The notes under the pieces were generated by a model. The model was not told the origin of the DNA. It saw only the letters and a program-made list of their open reading frames with translations, and searched no databases. This document shows, piece by piece, positions 11,801-22,811 of a stretch of 64,000 nucleotides of DNA. The DNA lies in the NCBI GenBank assembly GCA_017983615.1, contig JAGOBB010000001.1:682001-746000 (forward strand). Direction: 5' to 3'. This stretch comes from Azonexus sp. (GTDB lineage Bacteria; Pseudomonadota; Gammaproteobacteria; Burkholderiales; Rhodocyclaceae). A program made the translations under genes and the position numbers. The number at the start of each line of letters is the position of its first letter. Position 1 is the stretch's first letter.

Positions 11801-13045
11801 CATGGCCGCGAGCGTGAGCGTCACAAGGTTCCGTACGGTGCCATGCTGTCGGTCGACGAAGGCAAGGCAGTCAAGGCAGGTGCCAAGCTGGCAACCTGGG
11901 ATCCGCACACCCGTCCGATCATTACCGAATATGCCGGTACTGTTCGCTTCGAAAATGTCGAAGAGGGCGTTACCGTTGCCAAACAGGTTGATGATGTGAC
12001 TGGCTTGTCCACGCTGGTGGTTATCGACCACAAGCGCGGTGGCAAGGCCGCTGTCAAAGGTGTTCGCCCGGTCGTCAAACTGCTTGACGAAAATGGTCAG
12101 GAAGTTCGCGTCCACGGTAGCGACCACACGGTTTCCATCGCGTTCCAGGTTGGCTCGATCATCTCGGTGCTCGACGGTCAGCAAGTTGGCGTTGGTGATG
12201 TACTCGCCCGTATGCCGCAGGAATCTGCCAAGACCCGTGACATTACCGGTGGTCTGCCACGCGTCGCCGAGTTGTTCGAAGCGCGTACACCTAAGGATGC
12301 CTCCGTGTTGGCCGAAACGACTGGCACAATCAGCTTTGGTAAGGACACCAAGGGTAAGCAGCGTCTGGTCATCACCGACCTCGATGGCGCGGTTCATGAG
12401 TTCCTGATTCCGAAGGACAAGCACGTCCTGGTGCACGACGGTCAGGTGGTCAACAAGGGTGAAAAGATCGTCGAAGGCGAACCGGATCCGCACGATATCC
12501 TGCGTTTGCAGGGCGTCGAGGCGCTGGCCCGTTACATCACCGACGAAGTCCAAGACGTTTATCGTCTGCAGGGTGTGAAGATCAACGACAAGCACATTGA
12601 AGTGATCGTTCGCCAGATGCTGCGCCGTGTAACCATTGTCGAGCCGGGTGACACCAAGTTCATCAAGTCCGAACAGGTCGAGCGCGCCGAGTTGCTGGCG
12701 GAGAATGATCGCGTCAATGCCGAAGGCAAGCTTCCGGCAGTCATCGAACACATGTTGCTCGGGATTACCAAGGCATCGCTATCGACCGATTCGTTCATTT
12801 CCGCGGCGTCCTTCCAGGAAACCACTCGTGTTCTCACCGAGGCTGCCATTATGGGCAAGCGCGACGAGCTGCGTGGTCTTAAGGAAAACGTCATCGTCGG
12901 TCGCCTCATTCCGGCCGGTACCGGCCTTGCCTATCACCGCAGCCGCAAGGCTCAGCTGGCAGGAGAAGATATCGCGGCGGCTTCCCGCCCGATCGAAGAC
13001 GCAACTGCCGAAAACGCAACACAGGAAGCAGATCAGGGCCTGTGA
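8831..13045 (+). CDS. rpoC: DNA-directed RNA polymerase subunit beta'
   Basis: The beta' subunit, 1404 residues, carries the active site. The magnesium-binding NADFDGDQ motif places its three aspartates at 461, 463 and 465. The N-terminal zinc site (CLCG and CEKCG, about residues 70-90) and the second zinc region ([15 protein letters not shown]) are intact. The tail ends with a short Ala/Glu-rich stretch. Downstream lies a 12-bp hairpin that overlaps the promoter of the str genes. A 12-base match to the dispersed repeat core inside this gene (11526-11537) is explained by protein constraint. Confidence 0.99.
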   Translation: MKALLDLFKQVTAEEEFDAITIGLASPDKIRSWSYGEVKKPETINYRTFKPERDGLFCAKIFGPIKDYECLCGKYKRLKHRGVICEKCGVEVTLAKVRRDRMGHIELASPTAHIWFLKSLPSRLGMVLDMTLRDIERVLYFEAYVVTDPGMVSNLQRSQLLTEDQYLEMVEEHGDEFQALMGAEGIRELLRNLDLNSEVESLRAELEVTGSEAKNKKLAKRLKILEGFQKSGIKPDWMILEVLPVLPPDLRPLVPLDGGRFATSDLNDLYRRVINRNNRLKRLLELKAPEIIVRNEKRMLQEAVDSLLDNGRRGKAMTGANKRPLKSLADMIKGKGGRFRQNLLGKRVDYSGRSVIVVGPQLKLHQCGLPKLMALELFKPFIFHKLEVLGYATTIKQAKKMVEGQEPVVWDILEDVIREHPVMLNRAPTLHRLGIQAFEPTLIEGKAIQLHPLVCAAFNADFDGDQMAVHVPLSLEAQMEARTLMLASNNVLSPANGQPIIVPSQDIVLGLYYATREKINGKGEGMYFADTHEIERAMAAGQLDVHSRISVRLKQYEPAAAEGEWEEKMVRVETTAGRALLSKILPKGLPFKAIDRALKKKEISKLIDESFRRCGLKETVIFADKLMQNGYALATRAGISFCSDDMLVPAKKYEIISSAEAEVKEIEIQYTNGLVTNGERYNKVVDIWGRTGDQVAKVMMDELGHEEVIDRHGKKVKQDSFNSIYMMADSGARGSAAQIRQLAGMRGLMAKPDGSIIETPITTNFREGLNVLQYFISTHGARKGLADTALKTANSGYLTRRLVDVTQDLVITEDDCGTKNGFVVKALVEGGEVIEALRERILGRVTVDDLIDPETQESVIFAGTMLDEDLVDLIDKLGIDEVKVRTPLTCDTRYGLCAQCYGRDLGRGTMVNAGEAVGVIAAQSIGEPGTQLTMRTFHVGGAASRAAVASQVEAKSAGTVRYTSNMRYVTSAKGEKVVISRSGEVLITDDHGRERERHKVPYGAMLSVDEGKAVKAGAKLATWDPHTRPIITEYAGTVRFENVEEGVTVAKQVDDVTGLSTLVVIDHKRGGKAAVKGVRPVVKLLDENGQEVRVHGSDHTVSIAFQVGSIISVLDGQQVGVGDVLARMPQESAKTRDITGGLPRVAELFEARTPKDASVLAETTGTISFGKDTKGKQRLVITDLDGAVHEFLIPKDKHVLVHDGQVVNKGEKIVEGEPDPHDILRLQGVEALARYITDEVQDVYRLQGVKINDKHIEVIVRQMLRRVTIVEPGDTKFIKSEQVERAELLAENDRVNAEGKLPAVIEHMLLGITKASLSTDSFISAASFQETTRVLTEAAIMGKRDELRGLKENVIVGRLIPAGTGLAYHRSRKAQLAGEDIAAASRPIEDATAENATQEADQGL

Positions 13046-13054
13046 GCCGTCTAA

Positions 13055-13085
13055 CAACCCCCGTGTTACGTTGACACGGGGGTTG
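13055..13085 (+). terminator. Hairpin after rpoC
   Basis: A perfect 12-bp stem (13055-13066 with 13074-13085) with a 7-base loop lies ten bases after the rpoC stop. No T-run follows, so it may stabilise the 3' end or act with other factors rather than as a classical intrinsic terminator. Its right arm contains the -35 hexamer of the next promoter. Confidence 0.6.
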
Positions 13086-13099
13086 ATCAGCCATAAAAT
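13071..13099 (+). promoter_or_regulatory. Sigma-70 promoter of the str operon
   Basis: TTGACA at 13071-13076 and TAAAAT at 13094-13099 are separated by exactly 17 bases: a perfect -35 and a five-of-six -10. Transcription would start near 13106, leaving a leader of about 97 bases before rpsL. The leader holds a 6-bp hairpin (GCGGAG with CTCCGC). The -35 element overlaps the loop and right arm of the rpoC hairpin. Confidence 0.8.
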
Positions 13100-13202
13100 T
13101 TATGGTCTTTGTCGGCGGAGGCTAATCATTGTCTCCGCTTTGGATAACAAAATTGCCGTCGCGCACCACTTTTCGGTGCCCGGCTGTTGAAGGAAGTTTG
13201 AT

Positions 13203-13580
13203 ATGCCGACCATCAACCAGCTCGTGCGCAAGCCGCGCGTAGCCGAAAAGGCCAAGAGCAAGGTTCCTGCTCTGGAAAAGTGCCCGCAGAAGCGTGGCGT
13301 CTGCACCCGTGTATATACCACCACTCCGAAAAAGCCGAACTCTGCGCTGCGTAAGGTTTGCAAGGTTCGTCTGACCAATGGCTTTGAAGTCATTTCCTAT
13401 ATTGGCGGTGAAGGCCACAACCTGCAGGAGCACTCAGTGGTCCTGATTCGTGGTGGTCGTGTCAAGGACTTGCCGGGTGTGCGTTATCACACCGTGCGCG
13501 GCTCCCTGGATACGCAGGGTGTCAAGGATCGTAAGCAGTCCCGTTCCAAGTACGGGGCCAAGCGTCCGAAGGCTGCTTAA
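13203..13580 (+). CDS. rpsL: 30S ribosomal protein S12
   Basis: S12 sits at the decoding centre and controls accuracy. The 125 residues contain [11 protein letters not shown], with the two lysines whose changes give streptomycin resistance at 43-44 counting the initiator Met; both are lysine here, so the allele looks sensitive. The second conserved loop, [10 protein letters not shown], is also intact. A GGAAG site precedes the ATG. This is the first gene of the str unit, with a strong promoter upstream and a terminator-like hairpin before rpsG. Confidence 0.99.
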   Translation: MPTINQLVRKPRVAEKAKSKVPALEKCPQKRGVCTRVYTTTPKKPNSALRKVCKVRLTNGFEVISYIGGEGHNLQEHSVVLIRGGRVKDLPGVRYHTVRGSLDTQGVKDRKQSRSKYGAKRPKAA

Positions 13581-13629
13581 TTTTTTAAGCGGCTTAAGTA
13601 AGTGGCTACTCCTCTGGGTAGCCGAGAGG

Positions 13630-13661
13630 GCCGGGTGGGTGAAAACCCCTTCCCGGCTTTT
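13630..13661 (+). terminator. Attenuator-like hairpin between rpsL and rpsG
   Basis: GCCGGG (13630-13635) pairs with CCCGGC (13652-13657), with an inner GGGT/ACCC stem closed by a GAAA tetraloop (13637-13648), followed by TTTT. The form is that of an intrinsic terminator inside an operon. In enteric bacteria this spacer is also where S7 binds to repress; either role is possible here. Confidence 0.6.
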
Positions 13662-13690
13662 CAACTGAATCGTGTTTAATAGAGGTTAAT

Positions 13691-14161
13691 ATGCCCCGTC
13701 GTCGTGAAGTACCCAAGCGCGACATTCTGCCGGATCCGAAGTTCGGCAATGTCGAAGTCTCCAAGTTCATCAACGCCATCATGCAAAGCGGCAAGAAGTC
13801 TGTTGCCGAGCGCATTGTCTATGGCGCTTTCGATATCATTACGACCAAGTCCGGCAAGGATCCGCTGGAAGTGTTCAGTTCTGCCATGGGTAATGTCAAG
13901 CCGATGGTTGAAGTGAAATCCCGCCGTGTTGGTGGTGCCAACTATCAGGTACCTGTTGAAGTGCGTCCGGCTCGCCGCGCCGCGCTGGCTATGCGCTGGC
14001 TGCGTGAGTCTGCCCGCAAGCGTTCTGAGAAGTCCATGGGTCAGCGTCTGGCCGCCGAAATGCTTGAGGCCTCCGAAAATCGCGGTGGTGCAGTCAAGAA
14101 GCGGGATGAAGTGCACCGCATGGCCGAGGCCAACAAGGCCTTCGCTCACTTCCGCTTCTAA
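13691..14161 (+). CDS. rpsG: 30S ribosomal protein S7
   Basis: S7 starts assembly of the 30S head and contacts E-site tRNA. The 156 residues begin [19 protein letters not shown], typical of the family, and include the conserved beta-hairpin region and the C-terminal basic helix. An AGAGG site lies before the ATG. It is followed by fusA after 18 bases in the conserved str order. Confidence 0.98.
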   Translation: MPRRREVPKRDILPDPKFGNVEVSKFINAIMQSGKKSVAERIVYGAFDIITTKSGKDPLEVFSSAMGNVKPMVEVKSRRVGGANYQVPVEVRPARRAALAMRWLRESARKRSEKSMGQRLAAEMLEASENRGGAVKKRDEVHRMAEANKAFAHFRF

Positions 14162-14179
14162 TTTTCAAAGGGCTTTAAC

Positions 14180-16273
14180 GTGGCACGTAAAACTCCTATC
14201 GAGCGCTACCGCAATATCGGTATCAGCGCCCATATCGACGCCGGCAAAACGACGACGACCGAACGTATCCTTTACTACACCGGTGTTAATCACAAGATTG
14301 GTGAAGTTCATGATGGTGCTGCCACCATGGACTGGATGGAGCAGGAGCAAGAGCGCGGCATTACCATTACGTCCGCTGCGACTACCTGCTTCTGGAGTGG
14401 CATGGACAAGCAGTTCCAGCCGCACCACATCAATATTATTGACACCCCGGGACACGTTGACTTCACGATCGAAGTAGAGCGTTCCATGCGTGTTCTTGAT
14501 GCTGCTTGTATGGTTTATTGTGCGGTTGGCGGTGTTCAGCCCCAGTCGGAAACCGTATGGCGTCAAGCCAATAAGTATGGTGTGCCGCGTCTGGCCTTCG
14601 TTAACAAGATGGACCGCTCCGGCGCCAATTTCTTCAAGGTTGTTGACCAGCTCAAGTTGCGCCTGAAGGCCAATCCTGTGCCTATCGTCATCCCTATCGG
14701 TGCTGAAGATAAGTTCGAGGGCGTGGTCGACCTGATCAAGATGAAGGCCATCTACTGGGACGAAGCTTCCCAGGGTATGAAGTACGAAGCCCGCGAAATC
14801 CCGGCTGAGCTGGCTGCCGATGCGCAAACTTGGCGCGAGCAGATGGTTGAGGCGGCTGCTGAAGCTTCTGAAGATCTGATGAATCGCTACCTCGAAGAGG
14901 GGGAGCTTTCAGAAGCCGACATTCTTCTTGGTCTCCGTACTCGCACCATCGCCTGTGAAATTCAGCCGATGCTGTGTGGCACCGCCTTCAAGAACAAGGG
15001 CGTGCAAAAGATGCTTGACGCCGTGATCGAGCTCCTGCCCTCACCGGTTGATATTCCGCCGGTCAAGGGTATTCTCGAGAACGAATCCGAAGGCGAGCGC
15101 CGCGCTGCCGACGATGAGGCGTTCTCCGCTCTGGCCTTCAAGATCATGACCGACCCGTTCGTTGGCCAACTGATCTTCTTCCGCGTCTATTCCGGCGTGA
15201 TCAACTCTGGCGATACCGTTTACAACCCGGTTAAGGGTCGTAAGGAGCGTCTGGGTCGCATCCTGCAGATGCACGCCAATCAGCGTGAAGAAATCAAGGA
15301 AGTGCGTGCTGGCGACATCGCTGCAGCCGTGGGTCTGAAGGAAGCGACTACCGGTGATACGCTGTGTGATCCGCAAAAAGTCATTACCCTTGAGCGTATG
15401 GTTTTCCCGGAGCCGGTGATTCACGTTGCCGTTGAGCCGAAGACCAAGGCTGACCAGGAAAAGATGGGTCTGGCTCTGGGTCGTCTGGCTCAGGAGGATC
15501 CATCCTTCCGCGTGCGCACCGATGAGGAATCCGGTCAGACCATTATTTCCGGCATGGGCGAATTGCACCTGGAAATTCTGGTTGACCGTATGCGTCGCGA
15601 ATTCAACGTTGATGCATCGGTTGGCGCGCCGCAGGTGGCCTACCGCGAATGCATCAAGAAGGCGGTCGAACAAGAAGGCAAGTTCGTTAAGCAGTCTGGT
15701 GGTCGTGGTCAGTTCGGTCACGTCTGGCTCAAGATCGAGCCGAACGAGGCTGGCAAGGGCTACGAATTCGTCGATGCTATCAAGGGTGGTGTTGTGCCCC
15801 GCGAATTCATTCCTGCGGTCGACAAGGGTTTGCGTGATGCAGTTGGCAGTGGCGTTCTGGCTGGCTTCCCTGTTGTCGATGTGAAGTTCACCCTGTTTGA
15901 TGGCTCCTACCACGACGTTGACTCGAACGAAAACGCGTTCCGCATGGCAGCTTCCATGGCGTTCAAGGAAGGCATGAAAAAGGCCAGCCCAACGCTGCTT
16001 GAGCCGATGATGGCGGTCGAAGTTGAGACGCCGGAAGACTACATGGGTAACGTCATGGGCGATCTCTCTTCACGTCGTGGCATTGTCCAGGGTATGGAGG
16101 ATCAGGTTGGTGGTATCAAACTGGTCAAGGCTGAGGTGCCGTTGTCCGAGATGTTTGGTTACTCGACCTCGCTGCGCTCACTGTCGCAGGGTCGCGCCAC
16201 CTACTCGATGGAATTCAAGCACTATACGGAAGCGCCGAAGAACGTCGCTGACGCTGTCATCAACAAAAAGTAA
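14180..16273 (+). CDS. fusA: Elongation factor G
   Basis: EF-G is the GTPase that drives translocation. The 697 residues have the full five-domain length. The P-loop AHIDAGKT is at 17-24, followed by the switch II motif DTPGHVDF and the NKMD specificity motif. The start is GTG (protein [18 protein letters not shown]). The spacer to rpsG is 18 bases and to tuf 21 bases. No truncation is seen, and no second fusA lies in the window. Confidence 0.98.
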   Translation: MARKTPIERYRNIGISAHIDAGKTTTTERILYYTGVNHKIGEVHDGAATMDWMEQEQERGITITSAATTCFWSGMDKQFQPHHINIIDTPGHVDFTIEVERSMRVLDAACMVYCAVGGVQPQSETVWRQANKYGVPRLAFVNKMDRSGANFFKVVDQLKLRLKANPVPIVIPIGAEDKFEGVVDLIKMKAIYWDEASQGMKYEAREIPAELAADAQTWREQMVEAAAEASEDLMNRYLEEGELSEADILLGLRTRTIACEIQPMLCGTAFKNKGVQKMLDAVIELLPSPVDIPPVKGILENESEGERRAADDEAFSALAFKIMTDPFVGQLIFFRVYSGVINSGDTVYNPVKGRKERLGRILQMHANQREEIKEVRAGDIAAAVGLKEATTGDTLCDPQKVITLERMVFPEPVIHVAVEPKTKADQEKMGLALGRLAQEDPSFRVRTDEESGQTIISGMGELHLEILVDRMRREFNVDASVGAPQVAYRECIKKAVEQEGKFVKQSGGRGQFGHVWLKIEPNEAGKGYEFVDAIKGGVVPREFIPAVDKGLRDAVGSGVLAGFPVVDVKFTLFDGSYHDVDSNENAFRMAASMAFKEGMKKASPTLLEPMMAVEVETPEDYMGNVMGDLSSRRGIVQGMEDQVGGIKLVKAEVPLSEMFGYSTSLRSLSQGRATYSMEFKHYTEAPKNVADAVINKK

Positions 16274-16294
16274 CACCTTATTGGAGAACCGATA

Positions 16295-17485
<1,191 letters not shown>

Positions 17486-17547
17486 TCGCTCTTTTTTGAA
17501 AACAGGGGTGGGCAGGTGTTCACCCCATCGCTCTTTGGAAGCCAAAA

Positions 17548-17859
17548 ATGCAAAGCCAAAAAATCCGTATTCGTCTGAAGGCCTTCGACTATCGCCTGAT
17601 CGATCAGTCCGCTCAGGAAATCGTTGAAACCGCCAAGCGTACCGGTGCTGTTGTTCGGGGGCCGGTGCCATTGCCGACCCGCAAGCAGCGTTTCGACATC
17701 CTGCGCTCGCCGCACGTCAACAAGGCTTCCCGTGATCAACTCGAAATCCGTACCCATCTTCGCCTGATGGATATCGTCGATCCGACTGACAAGACCGTTG
17801 ATGCGCTGATGAAGCTGGATCTGCCAGCTGGGGTCGACGTAGAAATCAAGTTGCAGTAA
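17548..17859 (+). CDS. rpsJ: 30S ribosomal protein S10
   Basis: S10 (also NusE) is part of the 30S head and joins NusB and NusG in antitermination. The 103 residues begin [19 protein letters not shown] and contain the conserved [12 protein letters not shown] loop that inserts into the ribosome. A TGGAAG site precedes the ATG. It opens the S10 gene string. A TATAAT-bearing hairpin follows at once, so rplC and later genes may have an extra promoter. Confidence 0.98.
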   Translation: MQSQKIRIRLKAFDYRLIDQSAQEIVETAKRTGAVVRGPVPLPTRKQRFDILRSPHVNKASRDQLEIRTHLRLMDIVDPTDKTVDALMKLDLPAGVDVEIKLQ

Positions 17860-17884
17860 AAGTAGTTCGCGGATATAATCCGCG
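17851..17884 (+). promoter_or_regulatory. Possible internal promoter in a hairpin before rplC
   Basis: TATAAT at 17874-17879 lies 17 bases after TTGCAG (17851-17856, inside the rpsJ end). The -10 sits across the centre of a 7-bp hairpin (CGCGGAT 17868-17874 with ATCCGCG 17878-17884). The -35 matches only three of six bases. The same arrangement recurs before rplN. Confidence 0.45.
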
Positions 17885-17968
17885 CCTTTCGGGGGTGGCC
17901 GGCGACGGCTGCCCATTTGTTGTTTTACATCGACCGGCCAATCGCAGCCGGCGATGAGGAGAATAACC

Positions 17969-18607
17969 ATGAGTCTAGGCCTTGTTGGTCGCAAGGTTGG
18001 CATGACTCGCATTTTTGCCGAGGATGGCGCGTCCATTCCGGTAACTGTGCTTGACGTGTCAAACAACCGCGTGACCCAAGTCAAAACGCCGGAGATCGAT
18101 GGCTACGCAGCCATTCAGGTCGCATTCGGCAAGCGCCGTGCCTCGCGCGTTTCCAAGCCCCTTGCTGGCCATCTGGCCAAGGCGGGTGTGGAAGCCGGGC
18201 ATGTGCTCAAGGAATTCCAGGTCGACGCCGATCAGCTGGCCAGTTTCAAGGCGGGCGATCAGGTTGCAGTCACCATTTTTGCCGAAGGGCAGAAGGTTGA
18301 CGTGACCGGTGCCTCGATCGGTAAGGGTTTCCAGGGTGGTATCAAGCGTCACAACTTCAGTTCCAACCGTGCTTCCCATGGCAATTCCGTGTCGCATAAT
18401 GCACCGGGTTCCATTGGTATGGCGCAGGATCCGGGTCGTGTTTTCCCGGGTAAGCGCATGGCAGGTCATCTGGGCGACGTTCAGTCCACGATGCAGGGTC
18501 TGACGATTGTTCGCGTTGATATCGATCGCCAGCTTCTGTTGGTCAAGGGTGCCGTTCCGGGTGCCAAGGGTTCCGACGTCGTCGTGCGTCCGGCGGTCAA
18601 GGCTTAA
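17969..18607 (+). CDS. rplC: 50S ribosomal protein L3
   Basis: L3 is an early 23S rRNA-binding protein that reaches the peptidyl transferase centre. The start at 17969 ([16 protein letters not shown]) is chosen because a GAGGAG site lies just before it and family members begin so; an in-frame codon 15 bases upstream would bury that site. The product has 212 residues and shows the conserved central loop ([20 protein letters not shown]) that approaches the active centre. Confidence 0.97.
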   Translation: MSLGLVGRKVGMTRIFAEDGASIPVTVLDVSNNRVTQVKTPEIDGYAAIQVAFGKRRASRVSKPLAGHLAKAGVEAGHVLKEFQVDADQLASFKAGDQVAVTIFAEGQKVDVTGASIGKGFQGGIKRHNFSSNRASHGNSVSHNAPGSIGMAQDPGRVFPGKRMAGHLGDVQSTMQGLTIVRVDIDRQLLLVKGAVPGAKGSDVVVRPAVKA

Positions 18608-18616
18608 GGGGGCGAC

Positions 18617-19240
18617 ATGGAACTCAAGGTTATTAACGAACAAGGTCAGGAAGCAGCCAGGCTGCAGGCTTCCGACGTGCTGTTCGGTCGCGATTTCAAT
18701 GAAGCGCTGGTTCACCAGATCGTTGTTGCCTATCAGGCGAACGCACGTTCTGGCGACCGTCAGCAGAAGGATCGCTCCGAAGTCCGTCACACCACCACCA
18801 AGCCATGGCGTCAGAAGGGCACCGGTCGTGCTCGTGCTGGTAGCAACGGCAGCCCGCTGTGGCGTGGAGGCGGTCGGATCTTCCCGAACTCTCCCGAAGA
18901 AAACTTTAGCCAGAAGGTTAACAAGAAGATGTTCCGCGCCGGTATGGCCGCGATTCTGTCCGAGTTGGCCCGTCAGGACCGTCTTGTCGTCGTCGACGAT
19001 CTTTCCGTCGACGCGCCCAAGACCAAGCTGTTTTCCCAGAAGCTGAAGAGCATGGGTCTTGAGGGCAATCTTCTGGTCATCACCGACGAGTTGAACGAAA
19101 ATTTGTATCTCTCGTCCCGTAACCTGCCTAACGTTCTGGTGCTGGAGGCGCAGGAAGCCGATCCGGTTTCGCTGGTTCGCTTCGCCAAGGTTTTGGTTAC
19201 CAAGAACGCCGTGGCCAAGTTCGAGGAGATGTGGGGATGA
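18617..19240 (+). CDS. rplD: 50S ribosomal protein L4
   Basis: L4 lines the peptide exit tunnel and, in enterics, represses the S10 operon. The 207 residues include the extended tunnel loop ([15 protein letters not shown], about residues 61-75). No L4-type leader was recognised before rpsJ, so autoregulation cannot be claimed from sequence. Its stop overlaps the rplW start as ATGA. Confidence 0.97.
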   Translation: MELKVINEQGQEAARLQASDVLFGRDFNEALVHQIVVAYQANARSGDRQQKDRSEVRHTTTKPWRQKGTGRARAGSNGSPLWRGGGRIFPNSPEENFSQKVNKKMFRAGMAAILSELARQDRLVVVDDLSVDAPKTKLFSQKLKSMGLEGNLLVITDELNENLYLSSRNLPNVLVLEAQEADPVSLVRFAKVLVTKNAVAKFEEMWG

Positions 19241-19539
19241 ATCAAGAGCGTCTGATGCAGGTGCTGCTAGCACCGCAAATCTCCGAGAAGGCGACCTATG
19301 TCGCCGACAAGTACGAGCAAGTTATTTTCCGTGTTGCGTCCGATGCGACCAAGCCGGAAATCAAGGCCGCTGTCGAACTTTTGTTCAAGGTCGAAGTTGA
19401 GGGTGTTCAGGTTGCGAATGTGAAGGGTAAGGTCAAGCGCTTCAAAGGCGCAACTGGCCGTCGCAAGGGCTGGAAAAAAGCCTATGTGAGCCTCAAGCCG
19501 GGCCAGGAAATCAATTTCGTTGAAGGGGGGAATGCGTAA
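19237..19539 (+). CDS. rplW: 50S ribosomal protein L23
   Basis: L23 lies at the tunnel exit and docks trigger factor and SRP. The start at 19237 ([14 protein letters not shown]) overlaps the rplD stop by 4 bp and is preferred to an in-frame GTG six bases upstream. The 100-residue product has the family length, with the conserved VKGKVKRF loop followed by [11 protein letters not shown]. The stop shares one base with the rplB start (TAATG). Confidence 0.96.
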   Translation: MNQERLMQVLLAPQISEKATYVADKYEQVIFRVASDATKPEIKAAVELLFKVEVEGVQVANVKGKVKRFKGATGRRKGWKKAYVSLKPGQEINFVEGGNA

Positions 19540-20366
19540 TGGCTCTCGTTAAAGTCAAGCCGACCTCCCCTGGTCGTCGCGCCGTTGTTCAGGTCGTCAA
19601 CGCCAATCTGCACAAGGGCAAGCCGTTTGCCGGTCTAATTGAATCCAAGTCTAGTAATGCTGGCCGCAACAACAATGGTCGCATCACTGTTCGCCATCAG
19701 GGTGGTGGTCACAAGCAGGCTTATCGCGTCATCGACTTCAAGCGCAACAAGGATGGTATCCCCGCCAAGGTTGAACGTCTGGAATATGACCCGAATCGCA
19801 CTGCAAACATCGCACTCCTCTGTTATGCGGATGGTGAGCGTCGCTACATCATTGCCAACAAGGGAATGGTAGTTGGCCAAGCGATCATGAGTGGCTCAGA
19901 GGCTCCGATCAAGTCGGGCAATGCGCTTCCAATTCGGAATATTCCGGTTGGTACGACTATTTGCTGTGTGGAGATGATGCCGGGCAAGGGCGCTCAGTTG
20001 GCCCGTTCCGCCGGTGCTTCCGTTCAGCTGCTGGCTCGTGAAGGCACGTATGCTCAAATTCGCCTCCGCTCTGGTGAGGTTCGTCGCGTGCATGTTGAGT
20101 GCCGTGCCACCATTGGTGAAGTCGGTAACGAAGAGCACAACCTGCGCAAGTTTGGCAAAGCCGGGGCTATGCGTTGGCGTGGCATTCGCCCGACAGTTCG
20201 TGGTACTGCCATGAACCCGGTTGATCACCCCCATGGCGGTGGTGAAGGTAAGACCGGCGAAGGTCGTGTGCCTGTCAATCCGTGGGGTCAGCCCACAAAG
20301 GGTTACCGTACCCGCAGCAATAAGCGCACGAACAGCATGATCGTTCAGCGCCGTCATAAGCGTTAA
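19539..20366 (+). CDS. rplB: 50S ribosomal protein L2
   Basis: L2 is a core 50S protein needed for subunit joining and peptidyl transfer. The 275 residues contain the conserved C-terminal [16 protein letters not shown] segment, including the histidine tied to activity, and the RMRRHKR-like basic tail (RRHKR). It overlaps rplW by one base. rpsS follows after 10 bases with an AAGGGG site. Confidence 0.98.
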   Translation: MALVKVKPTSPGRRAVVQVVNANLHKGKPFAGLIESKSSNAGRNNNGRITVRHQGGGHKQAYRVIDFKRNKDGIPAKVERLEYDPNRTANIALLCYADGERRYIIANKGMVVGQAIMSGSEAPIKSGNALPIRNIPVGTTICCVEMMPGKGAQLARSAGASVQLLAREGTYAQIRLRSGEVRRVHVECRATIGEVGNEEHNLRKFGKAGAMRWRGIRPTVRGTAMNPVDHPHGGGEGKTGEGRVPVNPWGQPTKGYRTRSNKRTNSMIVQRRHKR

Positions 20367-20376
20367 GGGGTAGGAA

Positions 20377-20652
20377 ATGGGACGTTCTCTCAAAAAGGGC
20401 CCGTTTGTTGATGCGCACCTGATCGACAAAGTCGAAGCAGTTCGTGCTACCAGCGACAAGCGCCCGATCAAGACCTGGTCGCGTCGTTCGACGATCCTCC
20501 CCGAGTTCATCGGCCTGACGATTGCGGTCCACAATGGCAAGCAGCATATTCCGGTGTTTGTCACCGAAAATATGGTCGGCCACAAGCTCGGCGAGTTTTC
20601 GCTGACCCGTACGTTCAAGGGTCACACCGCCGGCAAGAAGGCCAAGAAGTAA
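20377..20652 (+). CDS. rpsS: 30S ribosomal protein S19
   Basis: S19 forms the 30S head with S13 near the A-site finger. The 91 residues begin [15 protein letters not shown], the family signature, and include the conserved [16 protein letters not shown] segment near the C terminus. Upstream is an AAGGGG site; the rplV start follows nine bases after the stop with a good AAGGAG site. Confidence 0.98.
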   Translation: MGRSLKKGPFVDAHLIDKVEAVRATSDKRPIKTWSRRSTILPEFIGLTIAVHNGKQHIPVFVTENMVGHKLGEFSLTRTFKGHTAGKKAKK

Positions 20653-20661
20653 GGAGCTGAC

Positions 20662-20991
20662 ATGGAAACTCGTGCAAGTCTACGGGGCGTACGCCTCTCT
20701 GCGCAAAAAGGTCGCTTGGTTGCGGACTTGGTGCGTGGCAAGCCGGTTGGTCAGGCTCTCAACATCCTGGCTTTCTCCCCGAAAAAGGGGGCCGGTATCG
20801 TTAAAAAAGTGCTCGAATCGGCAATCGCCAATGCTGAGCACAACGACGGCGCTGATATCGACGAACTGAAGGTGAAAATCATCTACGTCGAAAAAGGCAT
20901 GGTGCTTAAGCGGTTTGCCGCACGCGCCAAGGGTCGTGGCAATCGGATCATCAAGCCGACTTGCCATATCTATCTGACCGTTGGTAACTAA
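20662..20991 (+). CDS. rplV: 50S ribosomal protein L22
   Basis: L22 contacts all 23S rRNA domains and forms part of the exit-tunnel constriction. The 109 residues match the family, with the C-terminal beta-hairpin region ([20 protein letters not shown]) that reaches into the tunnel. AAGGAG lies just before the ATG. The gene sits in the standard S19-L22-S3 order. Confidence 0.98.
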   Translation: METRASLRGVRLSAQKGRLVADLVRGKPVGQALNILAFSPKKGAGIVKKVLESAIANAEHNDGADIDELKVKIIYVEKGMVLKRFAARAKGRGNRIIKPTCHIYLTVGN

Positions 20992-21000
20992 GGAAGAGCC

Positions 21001-21783
21001 ATGGGACAGAAAATTCATCCGACTGGCTTCCGCTTGGCAGTCACCAAGAACTGGGGTTCGCGCTGGTATGCTAACAGCAAGGACTTCCCAGGTATGCTGA
21101 ACGAAGATATCAAGGTCCGCGAATACCTGAAGCGCAAGCTCGCGCACGCTTCGGTTGGTCGTGTGCTGATCGAGCGTCCGGCAAAGAATGCCCGCGTCAC
21201 CGTTTACTCTGCCCGCCCGGGTGTCGTAATTGGCAAGAAGGGCGAAGATATCGAGCAACTGCGTACGGATCTTCAGCGCATCATGGGCGTTCCTGTCCAT
21301 GTATCGATTGAAGAAATCCGCAAGCCGGAAATCGATGCTCAACTGATCGCGGACTTGATCGCCCAACAGCTCGAGAAGCGCATCATGTTCCGTCGTGCCA
21401 TGAAGCGTGCGATGCAGAATGCAATGCGTCTGGGCGCTCAGGGCATTAAGGTGATGAGCGCCGGCCGTCTGAACGGCGCCGAAATCGCTCGTAGTGAGTG
21501 GTATCGCGAAGGTCGCGTGCCGCTCCATACATTGCGTGCCGATATCGATTATGCAACTTCGGAAGCGCTGACCACATACGGCATCATCGGTATCAAGGTC
21601 TGGGTTTACAAGGGCGATATGCTTGATCGCAACGAGCAGCCGGTCGCAGAAGAGCCGGCCGCTGACGATCGTCGTCCGCGTCGCGCTCCAGGTAAGCCTG
21701 AAGGCGATAAGCCGCGCACTCGTACGGTGAAGAAAGCCGACGGCGAGGCCCCGGCCAAGCGCGTAAGAAAGGCAGGTGCTTAA
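21001..21783 (+). CDS. rpsC: 30S ribosomal protein S3 with long charged tail
   Basis: S3 lies at the mRNA entry tunnel. The first 210 or so residues are the normal KH-domain protein ([30 protein letters not shown] in the KH loop). The 260-residue total is longer than the E. coli protein because of a tail of about 40 residues rich in Pro, Glu, Arg and Lys. Such tails are common in betaproteobacteria. The stop abuts the rplP ATG with no spacer. Confidence 0.98.
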   Translation: MGQKIHPTGFRLAVTKNWGSRWYANSKDFPGMLNEDIKVREYLKRKLAHASVGRVLIERPAKNARVTVYSARPGVVIGKKGEDIEQLRTDLQRIMGVPVHVSIEEIRKPEIDAQLIADLIAQQLEKRIMFRRAMKRAMQNAMRLGAQGIKVMSAGRLNGAEIARSEWYREGRVPLHTLRADIDYATSEALTTYGIIGIKVWVYKGDMLDRNEQPVAEEPAADDRRPRRAPGKPEGDKPRTRTVKKADGEAPAKRVRKAGA

Positions 21784-22197
21784 ATGCTGCAACCAAATCG
21801 TCGCAAGTTCCGCAAGGAACACAAGGGTCGCAACGAAGGCCTTGCGACTCGCGGCACGAAGGTTTCCTTCGGCGAATGGGGCCTCAAGGCTACCGGTCGC
21901 GGTCGTCTGACAGCTCGTCAGATCGAAGCTGCTCGTCGCGCCATGACCCGTCACATCAAACGGGGTGGTCGCATCTGGATCCGTATCTTCCCTGACAAGC
22001 CGATTTCCAAGAAGCCGGCAGAAGTTCGTATGGGCAACGGTAAGGGCAACCCGGAGTACTGGGTTGCCGAAATTCAGCCGGGCAAGGTTCTTTACGAGAT
22101 GGATGGTGTCAATGAAGCGCTGGCTCGCGAGGCATTTGCCCTCGCCGCCGCCAAGTTGCCGATTGCCACCACCTTCGTGACTCGTCATCTGGGGTAA
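21784..22197 (+). CDS. rplP: 50S ribosomal protein L16
   Basis: L16 helps place the A-site tRNA in the 50S subunit. The 137 residues begin [19 protein letters not shown] and contain the conserved [19 protein letters not shown] segment with the arginine that is hydroxylated in some bacteria. It begins directly after the rpsC stop and is followed by rpmC after two bases. Confidence 0.98.
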   Translation: MLQPNRRKFRKEHKGRNEGLATRGTKVSFGEWGLKATGRGRLTARQIEAARRAMTRHIKRGGRIWIRIFPDKPISKKPAEVRMGNGKGNPEYWVAEIQPGKVLYEMDGVNEALAREAFALAAAKLPIATTFVTRHLG

Positions 22198-22199
22198 TC

Positions 22200-22394
22200 A
22201 TGAAAGCTAGTGAACTGAGAACCAAGAGCGTGGACGAGCTCAACAAGGAATTGCTGGATCTGTTGAAGGCCCAGTTCGGTCTGCGTATGCAACTCGCAAC
22301 CCAGCAGTTGTCCAATACCAGCCAAATGTCCAAGGTGCGTCGCGATATTGCTCGCGTCCGCACGCTTATCCGTGAAAAGGCGGTGCAGCAATGA
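22200..22394 (+). CDS. rpmC: 50S ribosomal protein L29
   Basis: L29 is a small helical protein beside the tunnel exit. The 64 residues begin [21 protein letters not shown] and end in the conserved [14 protein letters not shown] helix. The ATG follows the rplP stop by two bases. Its stop overlaps the rpsQ start as ATGA, so the two are coupled. Confidence 0.97.
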   Translation: MKASELRTKSVDELNKELLDLLKAQFGLRMQLATQQLSNTSQMSKVRRDIARVRTLIREKAVQQ

Positions 22395-22657
22395 GCGAAT
22401 CCACCAGTATCAAGCGTACTCTCATCGGTCGTGTGGTTAGCGACAAGATGGACAAGACGGTCACCGTTCTCGTCGAACGTAAGGTCAAGCACCCTATGTA
22501 CGGCAAGGTTATGGTTCGTTCCAAGAAGTACCACGCCCATAACGAAGGCAACTCGGCCAAGGCAGGGGATCTCGTTGAGATCGTCGAAACTCGTCCGGTT
22601 TCCCGTACCAAGACCTGGGCTGTCACGAGCGTTCTTGAAAAGGCGATCGTTGTATAA
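22391..22657 (+). CDS. rpsQ: 30S ribosomal protein S17
   Basis: S17 is a primary 16S rRNA-binding protein. The 88-residue OB-fold product shows the conserved [20 protein letters not shown] opening and the KYHAHNE segment. It overlaps rpmC by 4 bp. It is the last gene of the S10 string: a terminator hairpin and a probable promoter follow before rplN. Confidence 0.98.
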   Translation: MSESTSIKRTLIGRVVSDKMDKTVTVLVERKVKHPMYGKVMVRSKKYHAHNEGNSAKAGDLVEIVETRPVSRTKTWAVTSVLEKAIVV

Positions 22658-22677
22658 CGAAAGTTTTTTGAAAACGC

Positions 22678-22721
22678 TTGCGCAGTGATCAAAGAAGCCG
22701 GTATAATCCGGCTTCTTTTTT
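22678..22721 (+). promoter_or_regulatory. Terminator hairpin whose loop is TATAAT; S10/spc boundary
   Basis: A perfect 11-bp stem (22691-22701 with 22708-22718) is followed by further T residues, the form of an intrinsic terminator for the S10 string. Its 6-base loop is exactly TATAAT (22702-22707). TTGCGC at 22678-22683 lies 18 bases upstream, a fair -35. The element could therefore end one transcript as RNA and start the spc transcript as DNA. The rplN ATG is about 95 bases beyond the expected start point. Confidence 0.65.
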
Positions 22722-22811
22722 GCGACTGCCGTCCTGGTGGTTGCGAAGTTGTTCGACCCGTACGGGTTCCAAGACTGACCGCCTGGGCGGATTAAGTTGG
22801 AGTTTATTTAA

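Noticed and set aside
10658..12751. A 697-codon open frame antisense to rpoC
   Set aside because: It mirrors a highly expressed essential gene with GC-rich codons, has no ribosome site and reads as low-complexity protein.
17505..17526. Hairpin between tuf and rpsJ as a terminator
   Set aside because: Only a 6-bp stem with a 10-base loop and no T-run after it; a T-run stands before it instead.
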